Below, in pieces: positions 57,247-64,000 of a DNA stretch of 64,000 nucleotides. The position numbers and the translations under genes were made by a program. Source of the DNA: Achatina immaculata (Eukaryota; Mollusca; Gastropoda; Stylommatophora; Achatinidae); assembly GCA_009760885.1 (NCBI GenBank), contig CM019691.1, positions 29,806,314 to 29,870,313 of the forward strand. The letters run 5' to 3'. The notes under the pieces are model-generated. The model was given only the letters and a program-made list of their open reading frames with translations, had not been told where the DNA came from and made no database searches. Every line of letters begins with the position of its first letter. The first letter of the stretch is position 1.

Positions 57247-57482
57247 TGGCGGCCTGGTTAGCTGAGTGGTTAGGCGCTCGGTATATTAATCCGGTGGTAC
57301 CGGGTTCAAGCCCCAGGGTCCACCCCAGCCTCTAAAAATAGGTAACAGGGAAATCTGGGAAGGTAAATTCGGCCAGGTGTGGTACTGACCACATCAGGCT
57401 TTCAGGTGGCGAAGGTCGTGGAAATACGGGCCTAACACCGTATCCCCAGAATGCCTTAATGGCGTAGAAAATGGAATGTTAT
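57247..57482 (+). mobile_element. SINE-I copy 4
   Basis: A-box gttagctgagtggttaggcg and B-box ggttcaagccc (57303-57313), then a body lacking the acaccaaaaa part but otherwise typical: ctctaaaaataggtaacagg, gaaatctgggaaggtaaatt, tgaccacatcaggctttca. Confidence 0.9.
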
Positions 57483-57554
57483 CTTGTTTTGCTTACATTT
57501 ATCTATGCTTGTCTTATTATTCGCTCCTGCCATTTCTGCTTCTTTTCCTTTCTC

Positions 57555-58990
57555 TTTCTGTCTGTTTTTGTAAAACTAAACCATACATCTCTGTCCACCT
57601 CTACTCCACTAGTATAAGTTTTTGTAAAACTAAACCATACATCTCTGTCCACCTCTACTCCATTAGTATAAGTTTTTGTAAAACTAAACCATACATCTCT
57701 GTCTACCTCTACTCCACTAGTATAAGTTTTTGTAAAACTAAACCATACATCTCTGTCTACCTCTACTCCACTAGTATAAGTTTTTGTAAAACTAAACCAT
57801 ACATCTCTGTCTACCTCTACTCCACTAGTATAAGTTTTTGTAAAACTAAACCGTTCATCTCTGTCCACCTCTACTCCATTAGTATAAGTTTTTGTAACGC
57901 TAAACCATACATCTCTGTCCACCTCTACTCCACTAGTATAAGTTTTTGTAAAACTAAACCATACATCTCTGTCTACCTCTACTCCACTAGTATAAGTTTT
58001 TGTAAAACTAAACCATTCATCTATGTCTACCTCTACTCCACCAGTATAAGTTTTTGTAAAACTAAACCATAAATCTCTGTCTACTCTACTCCACTAGTAG
58101 CAATTCTTTGTAAAACTAAACCATACATCTCTGTCTACCTCTACTCCACTAGTATAAGTTTTTGTAAAACTAAACCATAAATCTCTGTCTACTCTACTCC
58201 ATTAGTAGCAATTCTTTGTAAAAATAAACCATACATCTCTGTCTACCTCTACTCCATTAGTAGCAATTCTTTGTAAAAATAAACCATACATCTCTGTCTA
58301 CCTCTACTCCACTAGTATAAGTTTTTATATAACTAAACCATACATCTCTGTCTACCTCTACTCCATTAGTACCATTAAAAAAAACAAACTAAATTATACA
58401 TCTCTGTCTGCCTCTACTTTTTATGACTGGTTGATATAAAAAGATCTACATCACATCCACTAACCTAGACACGATCATGTAAAAGTATACATATTTGTTT
58501 ACATCTTCTCCACTAGTATACGTTTTTACAAAACCAAACCACACATTCCTGTGTACTTCTCCTCCACTAGTACCAGTTTTTATAAAATTAAACCATACAT
58601 CACTGTCTACTCTACTCTTTTCGACCGGTTATTAGAAAAAGAAACGCACTACGTCTACTAACCTACACACGATCATGTAAAACTAAACCATAAATCTCTG
58701 TCTACCTCTACTCCACTAGTAGCAATTCTTTGTAAAAATAAACCATACATCTCTGTCTACGACTACTCTACTAGTATACGTTTTTAAAAAACTAAACCAT
58801 ACATCTCTGTCTACCTCTTCTCTACTAATACCATTTTTAACAAATAAAACTAAACCATACATCTCTGTCTACCTCTTCTCTACTAGTACCATTTTTTTAA
58901 AATAAAACTAAACCACACATCTCTTGTCTACCTCTACTCTACTAGTATAAGTATAAAACTAAACCATACATCTCTGTCTACCTTACTCTA
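57555..58990. repeat. 54-bp minisatellite, about 25 units
   Basis: Unit aagtttttgtaaaactaaac plus catacatctctgtctacctctactccactagtat. The left two-thirds is highly regular; indels and shorter units accumulate to the right (58380-58990). One plus frame reads SISFCKTKPYISVYLYST (18 residues) for ten units. There is no non-repeated domain, so I do not call a gene. Confidence 0.9.
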
Positions 58991-59794
58991 GTAGTACCAA
59001 TTTTACTGCAGTCATCATTATTTCTCCGTAACTCAGTCATGACGCGGATTATGCTGATCTCACGTCTTTTATTATGGCAAAGCTGGCTTTGAAAGATAGA
59101 CCTGATCAGAAATGAGACAGAACTCGGCTAGGTCTAACTCTCTATAGCTAGTGACAGCTCCCCCCCCCCCCCCCCACGTACATCGGCCAAGCCAATATAA
59201 ACAACCCATCAACATTGATACTCAAAGCTTTCCCTACAACACTCGTTTCATTTTTCACACGAAATATTATCAAATTTATGACCGGAAAATTCTGTTTCCC
59301 TGTTTGAAACTTGCCGCTTCATAAAATGTGCAGCATTGATCATAGCTTCTTGTACTAGAGTTCGCAGGCCGTCATCAGAAAATGGGTCCACTCCGGTCGT
59401 AATTCTTGCATAATAAAAGCTGGAATGATTTTCCTCCAAATTGCAATATGTTTCAGCACCTGAGAGATCAATATTGAGCCCTGACTGAAGAATTCTCGCA
59501 AGACTTTATCCTTGTATTTCAAAATGAGGTTGGGTCGATACCATTTTGTCTTCATGTTTAAAAAGAGAAGACCGAATTTGTGTGTTACTTCCCCTGTCAA
59601 TTTTTACACACATTTGAAGAATCTTACGCATCATTTGTTTGTCTTGGCTGTCTATGGCAAGCTCTGGAACTATAACGCCAGGCAAGAATTAGCCTAACTT
59701 TCGGATAGCATTTTAAAAAAAAAGAAATGCATCTTCAAAAATTGTTGAAGAATGTGAGACCTGTAGGATGATATATAAAAGAAGTTTAAAAAGA
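58991..59794. other. Unassigned sequence with a two-frame minus-strand ORF pair
   Basis: C-run at 59160-59175. On the minus strand 59600-59355 (starting MTGEVTHKFGLLFLNMKTKW) and 59439-59248 overlap in different frames and could be one frameshifted coding piece. No family recognised. Confidence 0.35.
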
Positions 59795-59875
59795 ACAAAC
59801 AAACATACTTTATTTTCAAAGGGAAAAGAATTAGGCACGCAGGCTTATATAGCACAGGTGTATGCCATTTATAAT
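59795..59875 (-). mobile_element. 3-prime-end family with (TTTG)-type tail
   Basis: The plus strand has acaaacaaacatactttatt, then ttcaaagggaaaagaattag and gcacgcaggc, the complement of the family body next to a short AAAC repeat. Confidence 0.65.
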
Positions 59876-59929
59876 AAAAGAACAATCAGAAAAATAATTT
59901 TAGCGTTGTGGAGCTTCGATGAACCCATA

Positions 59930-60150
59930 ACACTGGCAACTCTGTTGTCTTCTCTTCGCTGATTTGCAACCGGAGCGATTAACCCAGAAGACCGGCAACT
60001 CTGTTGTCTTCTCTTCACTAATTTGCAACCGGAGCGATTAACCCAGAAGAAACTCTATTGTCTTCTCTTCGCTGATTTGCAACCGGAGCGATTAACCAGA
60101 AGACTGGCAACTCTGTTGTCTTCTCTTCGCTGATTTGCAACCGGAGCGAT
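59930..60150. repeat. 59-bp tandem repeat, 4 units
   Basis: caactctgttgtcttctctt plus cgctgatttgcaaccggagc plus gattaacccagaagaccgg. Unit starts at 59938, 59997, 60051 and 60109 (one unit shorter). Confidence 0.9.
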
Positions 60151-60619
60151 TAACCCTTTCACGCCTGAATTAATTTCCATGTTCTGCCAGAATAAATTTT
60201 CATGTGAAATTTCGACAGAAATAGATTGGAGGGAAGTTAATCCTATATTTGAAAAAAAAATGAGTTAAAATATTCTGCTTTTCATTTTATGTAGACTCTG
60301 CCAAAATATCGGTTTAAGCATTGATCCGCATAGGCGTGCAAGATATACCAACACTGCCAATATTGTTTTGGAGTGAAATGGTTTTGCCGTTTCCATCTCC
60401 TACCTCCTTGGTAATGATGTTGGCCTTTAGCCGGAAGCCAAAACTCTTGGCAACTGATGCAGCATAGCCAGGTATCATAGTGTGCGTTCACTTGGTAATG
60501 GATTTCCTTTTCAATCCGTTGAATAGACTTACGGGCTAGAGGAGAGAGATTCCCAAGAGATCTGTTTCAATCTGGCCTACCACACATAGCACCACTTCCG
60601 CTGCCGTGAAAATAACGTT
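60151..60619. other. Unassigned sequence
   Basis: No gene recognised. Confidence 0.4.
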
Positions 60620-60625
60620 GTGGTG

Positions 60626-60669
<44 letters not shown>

Positions 60670-60850
60670 CTTAGTAGTAGTAGTAGTAGTAGTCTTAGTA
60701 ATAGTAGTAGTAGCAGCAGCAGTAGTAGTAGTAGTGGTAGTAGTAGCAGTAGTAGTAGTAGTCTTAGTAGTAGTAGTAGTAGTAGTCTTAGTAGTAGTAG
60801 TAGTAGCAGCAGCAGTAGTAGTAGTAGTAGTGGTAGTAGTAATAGTAATC
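60620..60850. repeat. (TAG)n trinucleotide array
   Basis: TAG repeats with regular agtcttagtag and agcagcag interruptions. A roughly 105-bp block of this pattern appears twice. Confidence 0.9.
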
Positions 60851-61657
60851 AATATTTAAAGGTTGTAGTGACAGTACAGATTAAGTTGTGACACAAATAA
60901 AAGTTGTGTCCGTGTTTGTGAATGGTCTACATTTCTTTTTTCTAACAACTTGTAAACACGCCCCACATTGGCCAGGTGTCGAGGCCGATTATGTTCTGCC
61001 TCCTGCTCTTACCATTGTCAAATCTGGTCGATTTTGTTTTCGTCGTTTTGCCATCATTTTAATTCTAAATTGAGGGTAAAGTATCAACGCACAGTGTTGT
61101 ATTTTTAGATCTTGAAAAACAAAATCGTAAACATAGCACTTTTAGAAGGAGAAATGACAAGAGAGTTATCTAGGACTTGAGCCACATAGTTCGGTAGGAC
61201 AAGCAACCGTCTAGCCACAAGAGAACAGCGCATTAATCAACTTAGTCACCTAGCACCCCTCCCTCTTCCCCCCCCCCCCAAACAAAAAAATGTGTTTAAT
61301 AGCTAGGCCATCATCAATGCCTGTCTGACGGAACGAAAATCGTGACATCCAGAAAGGAGACAAGGCCATGACACAGAAATTCCGTCGCTTAGGTTCCGTC
61401 TCTCCCAAGGAACCAAACGTAAGGCACAAACATGCACGTGGTCTCCTGCAAAATGTCTAGTGTATGCACAGTGGACAACAATAACAACAAACAAATACAT
61501 TTTACATAAAGACAGTTTCAGTCTCTGGTTTTTGGGTACAAATAGGAAACAACAAGGCCTTCGCACAGTAAAGCAGCAAAGCACAGTAGACCTTCAAACG
61601 CTGGCCGAGTGCATGGTTTAAGCCCCAGGTAATTTCTCTTGTCAGTTTTGCTTCCCT
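60851..61657. other. Unassigned sequence
   Basis: Minus frame 61303-61584 has no recognised motif. C-run at 61270-61279. Confidence 0.4.
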
Positions 61658-61917
61658 TGTGACTAAAATATTTTGGACACATTAAACGTCATGATAATTT
61701 AGAGAAGACCGTATTGGAAGGATACATAATGGGAAAAAGAAAAAGAGGAAGACCAAGACGAAGATGGCTGCAAGACATCGTTGACGATCTGGAAATGGAT
61801 GCAACAGCAGCAGGCCATCTTGCTCACAACCGAGAGGCCTACAGGAGTGCTGTTTGGGAGGCAAAGTTCCGCAAGGGACATGCAAATGAATGAATGAATG
61901 AATGAATGTGACTAAAA
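61658..61917 (+). mobile_element. L-A copy 10, 5'-truncated
   Basis: Starts at atattttggacac and carries the last C-terminal codons to (GAAT)n. Flanks tgtgactaaaa at 61658-61668 and 61907-61917 are an exact 11-bp duplication. Compared with copy 1 it keeps the reading frame of the last block (AHNREAYRSAVWEAKFRKGH). Confidence 0.95.
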
Positions 61918-62556
61918 GTGCTTTGTTTACGATTCTTTTCAAGGTCTAAAAATACAGTCCTGTGCTTTGTTACGTATACTTCGCGGAAGCCTTGTTGTTG
62001 TTGTTTCTTCTTTGTAAATTTGTAAACTGAGGGACACACTACTCTCGGCATCCGAGTTGTGGCCTCCGCCAAGTTGCGTCTGCCTTTAACCGTGACGGAA
62101 TTAAATGCCTTTTTTTTTTCCTTTGATATACTCGTACAAGAAACTGGTGTAACCAGCTGGAGAGAGAAGATTAGGAATAGAGAGGAATGGAGGCGAAATT
62201 TATCTGCAGCATTGAGTCTGGCTCTGAAAGCTGAAGAAATCCTCCGTTTTTAAAAATTTTTTACCTGTTGCAGTGTTGTTGTCTTTCAAGTAAAATACTG
62301 GCTTGCATATTCAGCCAAAATATAAAGTAACAAATACTCCTCTCTTTCGTAACTTTACATCATATCGGATATTATCAGTGTTAGTTTGTGATGGACAACG
62401 AGAGAAAATGAGGGAAATTCACACTTTTCATTGGTCAGTTTGATTTTCTCGAACAGTCGGGCATATCCTCTGGGCCAGTTCAAGCAGTTATTATGAGGAA
62501 TACGGAAAGGGGGATAATCAGGGAATTAGTTTCCGAAAGACTTCTACACTCGGCTC

Positions 62557-62598
<42 letters not shown>

Positions 62599-62894
62599 TA
62601 ATCATTAAGAAGTGAATCTTTTCCCTCAGTCATTATTTATGTAAGCTAACCAAACTACTAGATACACGTCGGTCGTCCATGATTTAGACTGAACTGATAC
62701 GTGGCATATATACTGTCGTTAGATACACATTTTAGTTGGATTGATTATTGGTAGCTTCATTGCGTGATCAAACCTTTGGGGGCTGTTTGGACAAGAGTTG
62801 GACAAGAAGAAAAATCAAGCTGACTGCAGTCAAACAGGTCGTGACACGTCGATGCTGTGCAAGGAACGAGTTAAACAATGATTTCGCTTTTCGT
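61918..62894. other. Unassigned sequence with (GA)n
   Basis: (GA)n at 62560-62594. At about 62157-62210 a plus frame reads SWREKIRNREEWRRNLSA, which resembles the DR.EWR... end block of LINEs, but too little remains to assign. Confidence 0.4.
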
Positions 62895-63011
62895 AGACTG
62901 TTGTAGTACAGCAGTAGTAGTAAGTAGTGGTAGTAGTATTAGTAGTATCAGTTGCAGAAGAAAAATTAGTAGCATTAGTAGTTCTCACATCAGTTATGCA
63001 GTAGTAGTAGC

Positions 63012-63061
<50 letters not shown>

Positions 63062-63321
63062 AGTAGTAGTAGTAGTAGTAGTAGTAGAATTATTCGCTGT
63101 TATGGTAGTAATAGCATTAGAAATAGCAGAAGTAAAATTAATAATTATCTTCGTCGTCATTGTCGTAGTAGTAGTAGCAGTAGTAGTAGTAGTAATAGTG
63201 GTGGTGGTTGTAGTAGTAGTAGTAATAGTAGTAGTAGTAGTAGTAGTAATAGTAGTAGTAGTAGTAGTAGTAGTGGTAGTAGTGGTAGTAGTAGTAATAA
63301 TAGTGGTGGTGGTGGTAGTAA

Positions 63322-63352
<31 letters not shown>

Positions 63353-63475
63353 GGTAGTGGTAGTAGTGGTAGTAGTAGTAGTGGTGGTGGTGGTAGTAGT
63401 AGTAGTAGTAGTAATAGTAGTAGTAGTAGTATTAGTAGTAGTAGTAGCAGTAGCAGCAGCAGTAGCAGCAGCAGA
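62895..63475. repeat. (TAG/TGG)n trinucleotide array
   Basis: Two blocks of TAG repeats separated by about 100 bp of mixed sequence (63085-63165). The second includes TGG blocks like the array at 8 kb. Confidence 0.9.
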
Positions 63476-63534
63476 ATTAACAAGCAGTCGCGAGTCTGAT
63501 TATGTATTTCCCACAGCATTGTCATGGCGTAGGA

Positions 63535-63790
63535 ATGTGAGGTTTTAGTGCCTTCATATTTCTAGGCCACTACAGCATTTGAGGTAGGGATGCCAGTACC
63601 TCGCTGCCTTTGCTTTCTCATAGATACCCCCGGGTACTCATATTTTTAGGGGGGAGGGCAGGCAGGGGGTTGGGGGGGCGGCCCTGTGGTGACCCCGTTG
63701 CCAGTAGGCCCTAAAAAATTCCGAAATCGAACCAAGGCCCTTCTGACCTGCCGGCAAGTGCTCTAACCACTACACCACAGTGGCAAAGTT
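63535..63790 (-). mobile_element. SINE-III copy 2
   Basis: On the minus strand the tRNA-like head reads tgtggtgtagtggttagagc (A-box) and ccttggttcgatttcgg (B-box region), followed by a body with a G/C-run. It aligns with the left part of the copy at 17635-18095 (ttctaggccactac, ggatgccagtacct, gggtactcat). Confidence 0.75.
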
Positions 63791-64000
63791 TGATCACACA
63801 TTAGTTGTAACACTCCGTCTCGAAAATGTTTAGACAGAGTCGGTTCAATCAATATGAAAATGGCTACACTGGCTGCCGACCTGGCTTTGTCTCATAGTTC
63901 AGCATTGAGCGACGCATAAACAATAGCAAATTGGACGAGTTTGACATCGATTATATGGAGCACTGTCGTCTTCTCGGCCCATTGTATTCGTATAAATAAT
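63791..64000. other. Unassigned window end
   Basis: Nothing recognised. Confidence 0.4.

Noticed and set aside
57476..58072. 198-residue SISFCKTKPYISV repeat protein
   Set aside because: Frame continues only while 54-bp units are perfect and collapses with the first indels; no unique domain.

Overview
This window looks like repeat-saturated nuclear DNA from an invertebrate animal. A mollusc, probably a gastropod, is my best guess, from the mix of RTE-like LINEs, Penelope-like elements, tRNA-derived SINEs and mariner/hAT DNA transposons plus very abundant micro- and minisatellites. That placement is inference; nothing in the window fixes the species. I see no operons, bacterial genes, rRNA, CRISPR or complete host gene. 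Most long open frames are by-products of tandem repeats.

Family names used below are local labels. L-A is an RTE-like LINE with an AP-type endonuclease, a YADD reverse transcriptase and a (GAAT)n tail; about ten copies, most 5'-truncated. L-B to L-H are seven other LINE relics. SINE-I, SINE-II and SINE-III are three tRNA-headed SINEs. Repeat-X is a roughly 200-330 bp interspersed repeat. The '3-prime-end family' is a short repeat ending in an AATAAA-like motif and a variable simple tail. The 'GA element' is a repeat ending in (GA)n.

Layout: 0-5.7 kb holds LINE relics, a dead mariner transposase whose C-terminus runs into a 27-bp minisatellite, and two SINE-I copies, one split by L-A. 7-13.4 kb holds simple and tandem arrays, an L-A copy and a transposase fragment. 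14-20 kb is a patchwork of LINE relics, SINEs and a hAT-type MITE. 22.7-25.1 kb is an inverted pair of Penelope-like copies. 26.2-27.1 kb is a Tc1/mariner-class element with both terminal inverted repeats and a TA duplication, internally deleted. 27.7-30.7 kb holds the only plausible host-gene piece: a minus-strand exon with a splice acceptor and about 130 residues of non-repeated sequence, leading into about 50 copies of a 12-residue Pro/Glu/Thr/Asp repeat. 30.9-38 kb has a second deleted mariner, a transposase relic, two inverted hAT-type copies (one carrying L-A and SINE-I insertions) and an L-B LINE. 38.1-43 kb is a long L-A copy on the minus strand split by a second L-A copy on the plus strand. 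43-46.9 kb has LINE, SINE and Penelope relics, again nested. 49.1-51.9 kb holds two arrays of the same 45-bp unit in opposite orientation. 52-64 kb has more L-A, SINE and LINE fragments and long minisatellites.

The best evidence is structural: target-site duplications of 8-13 bp around many insertions, paired terminal repeats, and alignment between copies inside the window. Together these give a relative insertion order. Most elements are visibly broken, so this is a record of past transposition and repeat expansion rather than a set of working genes.
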